64,000 nt of DNA, taken from assembly GCF_037023745.1 (NCBI RefSeq), contig NZ_CP146101.1, positions 6,526,001 through 6,590,000 of the forward strand, in the 5' to 3' direction. The notes under the pieces are model-generated. The model did no database searches. It saw only the letters and a list, made by a program, of their open reading frames with translations, and was not told the origin of the DNA. The position numbers and the translations under genes were made by a program. This stretch comes from Streptomyces sp. SCSIO 30461 (GTDB taxonomy: Bacteria > Actinomycetota > Actinomycetes > Streptomycetales > Streptomycetaceae). Shown here piece by piece: positions 27,366-37,090 of the stretch; within the stretch, counting starts at the first letter, position 1, and the number at the start of each line of letters is the position of its first letter.

Positions 27366-27371
27366 AGGGCG

Positions 27372-27377
27372 AATCTA
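27372..27377 (-). promoter_or_regulatory. -10 element TAGATT, putative leaderless promoter of proB
   Basis: TAGATT ends 6 nt before the proB GTG. It lies 27-33 bp downstream of the preceding glycosyltransferase stop. Confidence 0.5.
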
Positions 27378-27403
27378 TGCCAGTGCGTGACCTCGGTGCT
27401 CGC

Positions 27404-28777
27404 TCATTTCGACCGATGGACATACCGCCCACCGTCGACCGCTGTGGGTGCCGGGCCCCGGTCCGCCATCCGACCGGCCAGATGGCGCGCTCGCCGTGCC
27501 GCCCGTCTGAGCAGCGGCAGACGCGGCTCGATCCGCAACTCGCCGATCTGCTCGGTCACCGTGATCTCGTAGGCGGCAGGTGGAATCCCCGGCCCCGGCG
27601 GTGCCGGAGTGTCGAAGTGCGGATACGCCAGATAGATGCGGCCGCGGCGGTGCACCACATCGGGCAGCCGCCCCTCCTGGCAGAAGTCGAGCACGTCCCT
27701 GAGCGGGCCGGGACGGCCCAGCGCCACACTCGTGAGCCGCAGCCGCTGCTCGACCCTGAGCCGGCGCGCCACACCAGGCGTCCAGTAGGCGGCCATCAGC
27801 GGGGCCGCCAGTTCCATCTTGTGCCGCAGATACTCGTCGGGCTGTCGCAATACCACGGGGCCGAACTGGGGTAGCAGGGTGACCGTGAAGGGCCTGACCA
27901 TCAGCTGGTCGCGGCGAGGGCCGGGCGGCAGGTGCGCGGCGATCAGCCCCATCAGGGCACGCGCAGAGTCGAAGCGGGACGTGTAGCTGCCGGTCTTGGT
28001 GAGGTGTTTGCCGTCCTCGCGCCCCACGAGGTAGTAGCAGGCCCGGTCGGCGACTACGGAGATTCCCGAGGCGCGCAGGTACGCCTCCATCGTGAACAGC
28101 GCGTCCTCGCCGGTGCGCAGGGACTCGTCGAACCTGATGCCGTGCCGTACGAGCAGTTCGCGCCGGAACAGCTTCTGCGCGCTCAACGCGTACTTGACGT
28201 TGGAGGTGTAAAGGTCGGCGCGCCGCACGGTCCGGGTGTACATCGACGTGGCGACTCCGCGGTTGACCCCGACCACCTTGCCGGCCACCACGTCGGTGCC
28301 CGCGAGGTCGGCCATGGCGACGAGGGCCGCGAGCGCCTCGTGCCCCAGGTAGTCGTCGGCGTCGAGGAAGAAGACGTACCGGCCGCGGGCCATGGTCAGA
28401 CCGAGGTTGCGCGGACCGCCGGGAGCACCGGAGTTGGGCTGGTGCACCACCCGCATGGGCACCGGAGTCCGGGCGGCGAACCGATCGAGGTACGCGCCCG
28501 TGCCGTCGGTCGAGCCGTCGTCCACGGCGATGATCTCCATGTGCTCCGGAGGCAGCGTCTGGGCTTCGACGGAATCGAGGCACTTCACCAGATAGGGCAT
28601 CGCCTCATAGGCGGCGATGACCACGCTGACATCGGGGTGGGAACCCCTCTCCGGACCCGAGTCGGAGTCCGGGCGGAGAGCCTGCCCCGGGTCCGGTGCG
28701 GGCTCCGGAGACAGAGCGGGCTCGTTGTACGGGACGCGCCCGCTCCCCGCGGCGGGCTCTGCGCGACTGTCGGCCAT
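27404..28777 (-). CDS. GT2-family glycosyltransferase, TarS-like
   Basis: A 457-residue cytoplasmic GT-A enzyme that moves a sugar from a nucleotide donor to a wall-polymer acceptor. Seen after a 45-residue disordered start: SVVIAAYEAMPYLVKCLDSV, AVDDGSTDGTG, HQPNSGAPGGPRNLGL, the DxD metal site in VFFLDADDYLG, the acceptor-site acid in TGEDALFTMEAYL and YYLVGREDGKHLTK. NSGxPGGPRN and EDxLFTMxAY are shared with S. aureus TarS/TarP, which glycosylate ribitol teichoic acid (family knowledge). It sits directly downstream of the CDP-glycerol/ribitol transferase-like gene. Start ATG 28775-28777 lacks a strong ribosome-binding site. Confidence 0.87.
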   Translation of the reverse strand: MADSRAEPAAGSGRVPYNEPALSPEPAPDPGQALRPDSDSGPERGSHPDVSVVIAAYEAMPYLVKCLDSVEAQTLPPEHMEIIAVDDGSTDGTGAYLDRFAARTPVPMRVVHQPNSGAPGGPRNLGLTMARGRYVFFLDADDYLGHEALAALVAMADLAGTDVVAGKVVGVNRGVATSMYTRTVRRADLYTSNVKYALSAQKLFRRELLVRHGIRFDESLRTGEDALFTMEAYLRASGISVVADRACYYLVGREDGKHLTKTGSYTSRFDSARALMGLIAAHLPPGPRRDQLMVRPFTVTLLPQFGPVVLRQPDEYLRHKMELAAPLMAAYWTPGVARRLRVEQRLRLTSVALGRPGPLRDVLDFCQEGRLPDVVHRRGRIYLAYPHFDTPAPPGPGIPPAAYEITVTEQIGELRIEPRLPLLRRAARRARHLAGRMADRGPAPTAVDGGRYVHRSK

Positions 28778-28827
28778 CCGCCCATCGTGCCGAGCACCCG
28801 CCGCCCGGACCGGTCGGCACGCGGAGC

Positions 28828-28868
28828 GGCCCGTGAGTCGGCCCCGGTCGGGGGTGGACTCACGGGCC
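28828..28868 (-). terminator. Hairpin after the teichoic-acid transferase-like gene
   Basis: GGCCCGTGAGTC and its exact complement GACTCACGGGCC frame a 17-nt G/C-rich loop between two minus-strand genes. Confidence 0.6.
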
Positions 28869-28888
28869 GCATGCCGGTGGCGGTGCGA

Positions 28889-31102
28889 TCAGCCGGTGAG
28901 AGTGCCGGTGACCTCCGCACCCTCGGTGTCCTTCGCGCTGTCTTCGGCACCGCTCGCAGAAACGCCGTTCTCCACGCCGCTGTCGACCTCCGGCTCCCGG
29001 TCGAGTTCACCGATGGCCTGGGTGCCGATGCGCTGTACCACACCCGTGTTGCGCGCCTCGGCCTTGGCCGCCAGTGCCTGGACAGCGGCGTCGAACTGCT
29101 CGATGGAGGTGGGCTCGTCGGGACCGAGCAGGTACTTCTTCAACTCGGCTCGCGCACCGGACAGCGGGTCGGCGGCCGGGGCGGACACGGCTGCCAGCAG
29201 TTGGTCGAGCTCCACCGCGCTGTTGGAGAGTATGACGGCGGCCCGCACGGCGGTGTTCTGCCGTTTGAACTCGTCGGCGCCCAGACCGGCGGAGTCCGTC
29301 ACCGCGTACGGCTTGCCGCTCGCGATGAAGTCGGACACGACGCTGGAGATGTCGGAGACCATGCCGTCGGACTCGTTGAAGCAGTCGTAGAGCTTGGGCT
29401 CGGAGCCGGTCACCACCAGGTGCTCCCACCAGCCGGTGGTACGCCAGTAGGCATTGTTCCACTGCCCCCGCAGTGTCTTGACCTCGGCCAGCCGCTGGGG
29501 GTCGGCGAGGGACACCCGTGACACCTCGGCCTCGTCGCCCCCCGCGCGGCCGGGCTTGGCCAGCTCGGCGAGGCGGGCTTCGATCCGGGCCAGCTCGGCG
29601 CGGGCGGTGGCCTGAGCCGGTTGCGCGGCGGTGGCGTCCTTCGCCCACCGGGGGTCGGTGGCACGTTCGGCCGCGGCGTTCCTCACCATCGCCGTGATCC
29701 GCTGGTGGATGGCCAGGGCCTTCTTGTTGCGGATGCCGGTGAACGGGTGCGGTTTGTAGATGAGGCGCACCGGCTGCGCTGCCTCCAGCAGCCGACGGAC
29801 GATGTTCTCTCCGGCGAGCAGCAGGGAGGTGTTGCCGGGGTTGTTGTCCCAGCCTTCCCAGGTGGGGGCGTAGAGGATGGTGGGGATGGGGTTCCTGGTG
29901 GTGGCCCCGGTCGTGTTCCTGTCGGCGGCCGTCTCGATGGGCGCGAGCTGCGGACGTCCCACCTCGACGATGTCCTCGTCGAGGACACCGACGTCGGCGA
30001 GTGCGTAGCGGTCACGGCCGGCCCGTCCGGCGGTCCAGACCTCGTCGTACACCTTGGAGAACGGGTTGACGCTGGCCAACTTGTCGCTGTCGCCATGGCC
30101 GATGAAGACGTGCTTCATGGTCGGCACCCGCAGCATGTGGATGTTCTTGCCGACGTTGGCCGGGTAGAGCGTGACGCGGATCGTGTCCAGGTTCATCGCC
30201 ATGAGGTGCTGCCCGCCGGGGATGCACAGCACGGGCACGGAGGTCTCGTTGAGCTTCCTGACGAGACCCCGCTCGCGCATGATGATGATCGGCCTGCCCT
30301 CCAGTTGTTCCATGGCCTCCAGCCACATGTTGACCTGGTAGGCGGACTCGTTCGAGCCGGAGAAGTACAGCGCGACGGTGGGCTGGTACTCGCCCAGCCA
30401 CTTCTGCACGGCCTTGAGCACGGCGGCCGACGACGGCACCCGGCGACCGCGGCGCAGGTAGGGCACGAGGGCGGCGGTATAGACCAGCCCGAGGCCGATG
30501 GTGACCGCGACACCGACGTATCCGACGAGGTCGTTGCCGGTGGCGGCGGCGATGATCACGCAAGCCATGGCCGGGATGTCCAGGTGCAGCATCTTCTCGC
30601 CGGAGCGGCGCAGCAGGGCGCGCGGCGGGGCGTCGGGGATGCGTACGGCGTGCAGGTCGACATTGCGCGTGACGACCGGCATGGTCCTGCGCAGTCGGAT
30701 CAGGGTGGTCAGCGCGCCCTGCGGGGCCTGAAGGCCGTAGAAGAGCAGGAAGCAGGCGACCGCGGCGTAGAACAGCGGCTGCTCGGCGAGGCCCAGACGG
30801 GCGAGCAGCAGGATCAGCAGCAGTTCGCGGAGCAGGAAGCGGATCGGCAGACCCGCCCTGACCTTGCTCAGTCGGTTGACCAGGTAGCTGCCGCGCTGGT
30901 GCAGATACCAGTCGGCCGCGTAGGTCACGACCGTGGAAACGGCGAACATCCAGAGGTTCGGGATCAGCGCGGCGCCCAGCACGCAGAGATAGCCGAGCGG
31001 CATGAGTACTGCCGCGGTCAGCTCTGACCGGCTGCCTACTCGCGCCAGTCGAATGGCGGTCGAAATCACGAAGAACCTGCCTTCCAAACTGCCGTGGTTC
31101 AC
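28889..31102 (-). CDS. CDP-glycerol/CDP-ribitol phosphotransferase-like membrane protein
   Basis: A 737-residue protein of the Glyphos_transf (TagF/TarL) superfamily, which polymerises polyol phosphate from CDP-polyol. The first ~230 residues hold several membrane helices (AAVLMPLGYLCVLGAALIPNLW and others). The catalytic part shows VPTMKHVFIGHGDSDKLAS (the WHGxxxK-like site), TILYAPTWEGW, LIYKPHPFTG and MVSDISSVVSDFIASGKPYAV. A charged tail (to 737) follows. Membrane helices fused to this domain differ from Bacillus TagF, which is peripheral. GTG 31100-31102 start is tentative; GTG 31069 is possible. Upstream is the CDP-ribitol enzyme gene, a matching donor source. Confidence 0.85.
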   Translation of the reverse strand: MNHGSLEGRFFVISTAIRLARVGSRSELTAAVLMPLGYLCVLGAALIPNLWMFAVSTVVTYAADWYLHQRGSYLVNRLSKVRAGLPIRFLLRELLLILLLARLGLAEQPLFYAAVACFLLFYGLQAPQGALTTLIRLRRTMPVVTRNVDLHAVRIPDAPPRALLRRSGEKMLHLDIPAMACVIIAAATGNDLVGYVGVAVTIGLGLVYTAALVPYLRRGRRVPSSAAVLKAVQKWLGEYQPTVALYFSGSNESAYQVNMWLEAMEQLEGRPIIIMRERGLVRKLNETSVPVLCIPGGQHLMAMNLDTIRVTLYPANVGKNIHMLRVPTMKHVFIGHGDSDKLASVNPFSKVYDEVWTAGRAGRDRYALADVGVLDEDIVEVGRPQLAPIETAADRNTTGATTRNPIPTILYAPTWEGWDNNPGNTSLLLAGENIVRRLLEAAQPVRLIYKPHPFTGIRNKKALAIHQRITAMVRNAAAERATDPRWAKDATAAQPAQATARAELARIEARLAELAKPGRAGGDEAEVSRVSLADPQRLAEVKTLRGQWNNAYWRTTGWWEHLVVTGSEPKLYDCFNESDGMVSDISSVVSDFIASGKPYAVTDSAGLGADEFKRQNTAVRAAVILSNSAVELDQLLAAVSAPAADPLSGARAELKKYLLGPDEPTSIEQFDAAVQALAAKAEARNTGVVQRIGTQAIGELDREPEVDSGVENGVSASGAEDSAKDTEGAEVTGTLTG

Positions 31103-31227
31103 AATCGCAGGAATTTGTGAAGGCAGTGCTTCACGCGATCGGGCCCCCTATCGCCTAAGCACTGAGCCGAGGCAATACAGAGGCCCGATGAGCGATTAAC
31201 GATCTTAGCGGCGATAGCGCTGGATTA

Positions 31228-32727
31228 TTACACATCTTCCTGTCGGTCGAGCACGGACGCCAGGGCCTGCTCGAACCCGCTGGCCTCACTGGCCTCACGG
31301 GTCGGGTCCTGCTGCCGCACGTCGATGACGTGCCCGGTCATTTCGGACAGCAGCACGTCCAGCGAGGTCCGGGCCACGGCCTCGGAGGACAGCAGCGATC
31401 CCTCCGGCTCCTGACCGAACGCCTTGGTGCGCATGGGCGTCGCAGTGCGTTCCGGATTGACGCAATTCACACGGATTCCATCGGTCGCCCATTCGTCGGC
31501 GAGCGCCTGGGTCAGATTCACCATGGCAGCCTTCGTCGACGAGTAAAGGCTGTACTCAGCGCGGCCACGGGTGTAGCTGGAAGAGGTGTAGAGGAGCAGC
31601 TGCCCCTTGGTCTCGACAAGATACTTGTAGGATGCACGCGCAATCTGGACAGGTGCCAGGTAATTGACGTTCAACGCTTCCTGGATAGTCGCGTTGTCGG
31701 TCTCGGCGAGCCTTCCGATGCGCAGGACACCCGCGGTGTTGATGACGTAGTCGACCCGGCCGCTCTCGGCATAGGCGCGGGACAGCGCGTCGTCCACATG
31801 CTCCGGGTTCTCCACATGCGTGCCGGTGGTGGAGCGGCCGAGGGCGTAGACGTTGGCGCCGTACTGCTCGGCGAGCGCCGCGATGTCGGCGCCGATGCCG
31901 TACGAGCCACCGAAGACGACCAGGGTCTTGCCCTGCAGCAGCTCCCGGTACGCGGCCTCGCCGGCTTGGCGCGGGGCGGCGGTCGAGGCCAGTTGGAAGA
32001 GCTTGTCCGCGATGAAGACGTCGACCGGCTGGGTCACCTTCATGTTGTACTCGTCACCCGCGACGACGTAGATCGGCACGTCGGGCAGGTACTTGAGCAC
32101 CACGCTGCAGTCGTCCGTCGCCTGGAAGTTGGGGTCGCCCGCGGCGATCTCGTAGGCCCTGCGGATCGTGGAGAGCTTGAACGCCTGCGGAGTCTGACCG
32201 CGACGCAGCCGGGACCGGTCCGGGACGTCGGTGATGAACTCGCCGTCCTCACCGTGGGTGCGGGTCACGATGATCGTGTCCGCCGAGGGGATGGCGACGT
32301 CCACGGCCTGGTAGCGGTCGAGAGCCTGAACGCAGTCCGCGATCACTCGCTGCGACAGAAGCGGACGCACCGCGTCATGGAAGAGGACATTGGCGTCCTC
32401 GCCGTCGGCGAGACCCTCGCCCAGCGCGGCGATCGCCCGCTCGGTCGTCTCGTTGCGGGTGGCCCCGCCCTCGATGACCTTCCTGACCTTGGTGAGACCC
32501 GCCTTGGCGATGATCTTCTCGACATCAGGCACAAAACCCGGCGCCATCAGCACGATCACATCATCGATGGACTCGGCCTGCTCGAAGATCGTGAGGGTGT
32601 GCTCGATGACGGCCTTGCCCGCGATCTTCAGCAGCTGCTTGGGGATCGCGAGGCCCACCCGCTGACCGGTACCCCCGGCCAGCACGACAGCTGTGGTGCG
32701 GGTCTTGGCTTCATACGGCACGGACAC
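31228..32727 (-). CDS. Bifunctional cytidylyltransferase-SDR reductase (Bcs1-like, CDP-ribitol synthesis)
   Basis: A 499-residue fusion. Residues 12-235 are an IspD/TarI-like cytidylyltransferase (AVVLAGGTGQRVGLAIPKQLLKIAGK, FHDAVRPLLSQ, RRGQTPQAFKL, TDDCSVV). Residues 262-480 are a short-chain reductase (VVFGGSYGIGADIAALAE Rossmann motif, INTAGVLRIG, catalytic YSLYSSTKAAM). The same order is found in Haemophilus Bcs1, which reduces ribulose 5-phosphate and makes CDP-ribitol; the assignment is by architecture. GTG start with GAGG 6 nt upstream. By eye this gene and the gap beside it look slightly less GC-rich than the neighbours. Confidence 0.88.
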   Translation of the reverse strand: MSVPYEAKTRTTAVVLAGGTGQRVGLAIPKQLLKIAGKAVIEHTLTIFEQAESIDDVIVLMAPGFVPDVEKIIAKAGLTKVRKVIEGGATRNETTERAIAALGEGLADGEDANVLFHDAVRPLLSQRVIADCVQALDRYQAVDVAIPSADTIIVTRTHGEDGEFITDVPDRSRLRRGQTPQAFKLSTIRRAYEIAAGDPNFQATDDCSVVLKYLPDVPIYVVAGDEYNMKVTQPVDVFIADKLFQLASTAAPRQAGEAAYRELLQGKTLVVFGGSYGIGADIAALAEQYGANVYALGRSTTGTHVENPEHVDDALSRAYAESGRVDYVINTAGVLRIGRLAETDNATIQEALNVNYLAPVQIARASYKYLVETKGQLLLYTSSSYTRGRAEYSLYSSTKAAMVNLTQALADEWATDGIRVNCVNPERTATPMRTKAFGQEPEGSLLSSEAVARTSLDVLLSEMTGHVIDVRQQDPTREASEASGFEQALASVLDRQEDV

Positions 32728-32902
32728 AGACGACCTCTACCTTGTATTGATGGGAGACCGTGTGATGGTCGCACTCAGCGTGACTGTCCCGCAAGGCAGG
32801 CCTGGCGACCTCCCCACCCTCACGACACCGGCCGTTAACCCCATGGACAGGCGGATTTGGGCGGATTGACCGCACCCACCGGGTGACCGATCCCACACGC
32901 CG

Positions 32903-35068
32903 TCACAGCTGGCCGTCGACGACGTTGATGGCCAGGTCATTCGCCGCTACGTAATAGACACGCACCGTCACAGGCTTCGGGGAAGTCCGACGCATCCAGC
33001 GCATGGCCCGGGCGACATTCCGCGCGAAAAGGCCGGACGAGCCCGCCTTCGGCAGTCTGCTCACCGGATAGGTGAAGACACCGGCCTTGGCGACGACGTC
33101 GTCCAAGACCTTCGCGAGTTTCACCGGATCTGAACCGGGTGTGTACCGGACATACAGATCCCACACCTCGTTCGCCTCGTACAGCCGGGCGACCAGGTCG
33201 TCGAGCGGGAAGCGGAATCGGAAGTGCCCGCTGCCACGGCTGCGACCGGGGAAGACGAGTTCGGCCGGCTCACCGCGCCGACGGAGCAGCAGTCGGGGCT
33301 CGCCGGCGGCACCTTCGGAAGCGGCGACTCCGGCCATGTGCCCGTCGAGGGTGATGGCGCCGCCGACGACGGTGACGGTGTCCACTTCGGCGTGAGCGGG
33401 GCGCAGCCACGCCCGGAAGCCGAGCAGCTTGTCATTCCGGCCCGCGTAGGGGAGCAGATGCCGGACGGGACCGACCCGCTCCCCCGCGCGCATCGCAGCG
33501 CGCAGGTCCAGGGCACGCGCGCGCAGCCGCACCGGCCCCGCCGTGTGCGGCAGTTCGGCGAAGCACTCCCAGACGCCCTCGGCGAACTCCTCTTCCCCGG
33601 CCGCCCCGACCGTGGCGGTGCCGTCGTCCGCGAACGGGTACACACGCTCCTCACCGGCCGCATTCACGCAGAGCAGACGGCTCACCTCGGGTGAGCCGGG
33701 AGCGGTGCTGAAGCGGAGCGTGCCGTCCGCACCGGCGGTGCAGTCGACAACCGGGGTCCTGGGTGCCTTCTCGGCGCCGAAGGCGCCCCTTTCAGGCACG
33801 GCAGGCACGGCACGGGCACCGGTCACGGCAGCCGGTGCGGACGTATCGTCCGCACCGGCTCGCGTGGCATCACCGGTGCCGACGCGGGTGCCCACGCGAG
33901 CACGGGCGCCGGTTCGCTCGTCGGCTCGGACACGTAGCTCGGCGAACAGTTCCTCGTACCGCTCGGCGACCCGCTCCGGGCTGAACCGCCGGGCGTTGCG
34001 CATCGCCGCGGCCCCCATGCTGCGCCGCAACTCCTCGTCGTCGATGAGGAGTACCAGCGCTTTCGCCACCGCCTCGACATCGCCGACGGGTACCAGCAGT
34101 CCGTCGGTCCCGTCCTGCAGAATCTCCCGCGGCCCGTAGTCGCAGTCGGTACTCACCACGGGCAGTCCGCAGCGCATCGCTTCGACCAGGGTCATACCGA
34201 AGGACTCGTGCCGCGAGGTGGAGGCGGCGATCGCGCCCTTGGCCCACTCCGGCTCGATCGGTGAGTGCGGACCCATGAAGTGGACGCAGTTGTAGAGGCC
34301 TAGGCGGTCGGCCAGCCGGCGGAGCTTGTCCCCCTGGTTGCCCCAGCCGTAGATCCGCAACTCCCAGTCGGGACGTTCGGCGACGACCTTGCCGAAAGCC
34401 TCGATGAGCACGTCGTACTGCTTCTCGCCGGCCAGCCTGCCGGCCGCCACGATCGTCCTGCCGGTCCCGTCCGACGGCGGGACCGGGGGCTCGGGCACGC
34501 TGTTGGGGATGGCCAGTATCCGGGTGTCGGGCAGCGGCATCCGCTCGCGCCACACGGCCGCGTCGCCTTCGGATACGGTCACGAAGGCGTCGAGCGCGGC
34601 GAGGTGTTCACGCATCTCGGCGCGCAGCTCCGCCTTGTGGTGGTTGTGCGTCATGTGCTCCTGGCCGATGAGCACGGCGCGCTCGGGCGCGAACCGGGAC
34701 GCATAGGCGACGAGGCCCGGCCTGGTCCCGACGACCACGTCCGCGTCGGATGTCGCGTAGTGGTCGCGCACCCGCTCGTCGGAGAGTTTGCTGTACTCCT
34801 TGAACCGCGCCTCGTGCAGAGGGAAGTGCTCGGCGGGCTGGAGAGCGAGGGGGTGCTTCTTCTCGTTCGTCGGCGACTTGGACCGGGTGTCGATGAGCGG
34901 TACGACGCTGATGCGGGGGTCGATCGCGAACAGCGGCTCGTCCCGGTGCCGGAACACGGAGACGATCTCCACCTCATGGCGTCCGGCGAGCTCCTCCGCG
35001 AGATTCAGCGTGGTGCGGATGGTGCCGCCGATGCCGTAGATCGTATGGATGAGGAAGGAGACCTTCAT
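32903..35068 (-). CDS. GT4-family glycosyltransferase with C-terminal accessory domain
   Basis: A 721-residue enzyme. Residues 1-385 form a GT-B retaining glycosyltransferase: FLIHTIYGIGGTIRTTLNLAEEL for the acceptor side, AAGRLAGEKQYDVLIEAF, and the E-x7-E donor site in SRHESFGMTLVEAMRCGLPVVST. An Ala/Arg/Thr-rich linker follows (390-440), then a ~280-residue beta-rich domain (TLRFSTAPGSPEVSRLLC to VRVYYVAANDLAINV) of unknown type, perhaps polymer-binding. ATG 35066-35068 is chosen over the TTG one codon earlier. Likely decorates or builds the wall polymer made by neighbours. Confidence 0.85.
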   Translation of the reverse strand: MKVSFLIHTIYGIGGTIRTTLNLAEELAGRHEVEIVSVFRHRDEPLFAIDPRISVVPLIDTRSKSPTNEKKHPLALQPAEHFPLHEARFKEYSKLSDERVRDHYATSDADVVVGTRPGLVAYASRFAPERAVLIGQEHMTHNHHKAELRAEMREHLAALDAFVTVSEGDAAVWRERMPLPDTRILAIPNSVPEPPVPPSDGTGRTIVAAGRLAGEKQYDVLIEAFGKVVAERPDWELRIYGWGNQGDKLRRLADRLGLYNCVHFMGPHSPIEPEWAKGAIAASTSRHESFGMTLVEAMRCGLPVVSTDCDYGPREILQDGTDGLLVPVGDVEAVAKALVLLIDDEELRRSMGAAAMRNARRFSPERVAERYEELFAELRVRADERTGARARVGTRVGTGDATRAGADDTSAPAAVTGARAVPAVPERGAFGAEKAPRTPVVDCTAGADGTLRFSTAPGSPEVSRLLCVNAAGEERVYPFADDGTATVGAAGEEEFAEGVWECFAELPHTAGPVRLRARALDLRAAMRAGERVGPVRHLLPYAGRNDKLLGFRAWLRPAHAEVDTVTVVGGAITLDGHMAGVAASEGAAGEPRLLLRRRGEPAELVFPGRSRGSGHFRFRFPLDDLVARLYEANEVWDLYVRYTPGSDPVKLAKVLDDVVAKAGVFTYPVSRLPKAGSSGLFARNVARAMRWMRRTSPKPVTVRVYYVAANDLAINVVDGQL

Positions 35069-35170
35069 CAACGCCCCGTTCAGTACCGGTTGGGGCTCCT
35101 GTCACCCCATCCCCGACTGCAAGACGGTGATCGCGGGCGGCGGGTTGCTCCTCGCGCGGACCCGAACAGA

Positions 35171-35227
35171 TCTGCTGGTTTCGGTCATCGCCTGCGCACT
35201 GCGGCCACGATGACCGAAACCGGCAGA
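35171..35227 (-). terminator. 20-bp inverted repeat after obg
   Basis: TCTGCTGGTTTCGGTCATCG pairs with CGATGACCGAAACCGGCAGA at 19 of 20 positions across a 17-nt loop. It lies in the 188-bp gap between obg and the GT4 gene and should end the rplU-rpmA-obg transcript. Confidence 0.75.
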
Positions 35228-35256
35228 AACCGACCCATCCCGGTGAGCGGACGGAA

Positions 35257-36693
35257 TCAGAACGGTTCGAAGTCGTCGTACTCGCGCTGCGCCTCGTCCC
35301 GCTCCGCATCCCGGTCCTTGCGGCGCTGAGCCGCGGGCCGCGGGGCCTCGAAGCGGTGGTCCTCGCCTCGACGGCCGAGCATCTCGGCCCCCGCCATCAT
35401 CGTGGGCTCCCAGTCGAAGACCACGGCGTTGTCCTCGGGGCCGATGGCCACACCGTCACCCGCACGGGCACCGGCCTTCATCAGCTGCTCCTCGACACCG
35501 AGGCGGTTCAGCCGGTCCGACAGATAGCCGACTGCCTCGTCGTTGTTGAAGTCCGTCTGACGCACCCAGCGCTCCGGCTTCTCGCCGCGCACCCGGAACA
35601 GACCGTCCTCCTCCTGCGTGACCGTGAAGCCGGCGTCGTCCACGGCCTTCGGCCTGATGACGACACGGGTCGCCTCCTCCTTGGGCTTGGCGGCGCGCGC
35701 CTTGGCGACGATGTCTGCCAGCGCGAAGGACAGCTCCTTCAGTCCCGTACGGGCCACAGCGGACGCCTCGAAGACGCGGTAGCCGCGCTCCTCCAGATCC
35801 GGGCGGATCATGTCCGCGAGATCCTGGCCGTCCGGGATGTCGATCTTGTTGAGGACCACGATCCGCGGCCGGTCATCGAGACCGCCGTACTGCTTCAGCT
35901 CCTCCTCGATGACATCGAGGTCGGACACCGGATCGCGGTCGGACTCCAGGGTCGCCGTGTCCAGGACGTGCACCAGCACGGAGCAGCGCTCTACGTGCCG
36001 CAGGAACTCAAGACCGAGGCCACGGCCGTGGCTGGCGCCCGGGATCAGGCCCGGCACGTCGGCGATGGTGTAGACGGTGGAACCCGCCGTCACCACACCC
36101 AGGTTCGGCACGAGCGTGGTGAAGGGGTAGTCGGCGATCTTGGGCTTGGCCGCGGAGAGCACGGAGATCAGGGAGGACTTTCCGGCGCTGGGGTAGCCGA
36201 CGAGGGCCACGTCAGCGACGGTCTTGAGCTCCAGCACGATGTCACCGGCGTCCCCGGGCTCGCCGAGCAGCGCGAAGCCGGGCGCCTTGCGCCGCGCGGA
36301 GGCCAGCGCGGCGTTGCCGAGCCCGCCGCGACCGCCCTGGGCCGCGACATAGGTCGTGCCGTGCCCGACCAGGTCGGCGAGCACATTGCCCTGGCCGTCG
36401 AGGATGACGGTGCCGTCCGGTACCGGCAGCACCAGGTCCTGGCCGTCCTTGCCGGAACGGTTGCCGCCCTCTCCGGGCTTGCCGTTGGTGGCCTTGCGAT
36501 GCGGAGAGTGGTGGTAGTCGAGCAGCGTGGTCACGGACTGGTCGACGGTGAGGATCACATCGCCGCCGCGCCCGCCGTTGCCCCCGTCGGGGCCCCCGAG
36601 CGGTTTGAACTTCTCCCGGTGCACGGAGGCACAGCCGTGGCCTCCGTTACCCGCGGCGACATGCAGCTCGACGCGGTCCACGAAGGTGGTCAT
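35257..36693 (-). CDS. obg: Obg/CgtA-family GTPase
   Basis: Essential GTPase that binds the 50S subunit; in Streptomyces it also influences aerial-mycelium formation. 478 residues: the Gly-rich Obg fold ([34 protein letters not shown]), the G domain with G1 [13 protein letters not shown]3 [17 protein letters not shown]4 LNKIDIPD, and a C-terminal OCT domain ([22 protein letters not shown]). A charged tail ends the protein. GGAGG lies 7-8 nt before the ATG. It is third in the rplU-rpmA-obg operon, with a hairpin in the gap after rpmA. Confidence 0.98.
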   Translation of the reverse strand: MTTFVDRVELHVAAGNGGHGCASVHREKFKPLGGPDGGNGGRGGDVILTVDQSVTTLLDYHHSPHRKATNGKPGEGGNRSGKDGQDLVLPVPDGTVILDGQGNVLADLVGHGTTYVAAQGGRGGLGNAALASARRKAPGFALLGEPGDAGDIVLELKTVADVALVGYPSAGKSSLISVLSAAKPKIADYPFTTLVPNLGVVTAGSTVYTIADVPGLIPGASHGRGLGLEFLRHVERCSVLVHVLDTATLESDRDPVSDLDVIEEELKQYGGLDDRPRIVVLNKIDIPDGQDLADMIRPDLEERGYRVFEASAVARTGLKELSFALADIVAKARAAKPKEEATRVVIRPKAVDDAGFTVTQEEDGLFRVRGEKPERWVRQTDFNNDEAVGYLSDRLNRLGVEEQLMKAGARAGDGVAIGPEDNAVVFDWEPTMMAGAEMLGRRGEDHRFEAPRPAAQRRKDRDAERDEAQREYDDFEPF

Positions 36694-36752
36694 GGTGGTG
36701 CCTCCAGTACGGAAAAATACGTGCGGGATGTTCTCATACGTAACACGCGAAA

Positions 36753-36789
36753 GGCGGACCCTCTTCCCGTAGGGGAAGAGAGGTCCGCC
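36753..36789 (-). promoter_or_regulatory. Intercistronic hairpin between rpmA and obg
   Basis: GGCGGACC and GGTCCGCC close a long stem with TCTTCCC/GGGAAGA inside and a short apical loop, extendable by outer CGCGA pairs. It lies downstream of rpmA and 60 nt before obg, and probably acts as a partial terminator or mRNA stabiliser that sets the ribosomal-protein to Obg ratio. Confidence 0.65.
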
Positions 36790-36821
36790 CTCGCGAAAGA
36801 GTTCGTTCTACAGGGCCTGGA

Positions 36822-37076
36822 TCAGGCGACCGGAACGATGTTCACGACCTTGCGGCCACGGAACGTGCCGAACTCGACCGCACCGGCCTGCAGCGCGAAC
36901 AGCGTGTCGTCGCCGCCACGGCCGACGCCCGAGCCGGGGTGGAAGTGGGTGCCACGCTGGCGGACCAGGATCTCACCGGCGTTGACGACCTGACCGCCGA
37001 AGCGCTTCACGCCGAGCCGCTGAGCGTTGGAATCGCGACCGTTCCGAGTGGACGATGCGCCCTTCTTGTGTGCCAT
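36822..37076 (-). CDS. rpmA: 50S ribosomal protein bL27
   Basis: An 84-residue protein of the large subunit, near the peptidyl-transferase centre. [20 protein letters not shown] at the N-terminus and [21 protein letters not shown] are diagnostic. The start directly gives AHKKG, without the cleavable Firmicutes-type extension. GAGGAG precedes the ATG closely. It is 14 bp downstream of rplU. Confidence 0.99.
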   Translation of the reverse strand: MAHKKGASSTRNGRDSNAQRLGVKRFGGQVVNAGEILVRQRGTHFHPGSGVGRGGDDTLFALQAGAVEFGTFRGRKVVNIVPVA

Positions 37077-37090
37077 CTCTCCTCAGTCCC

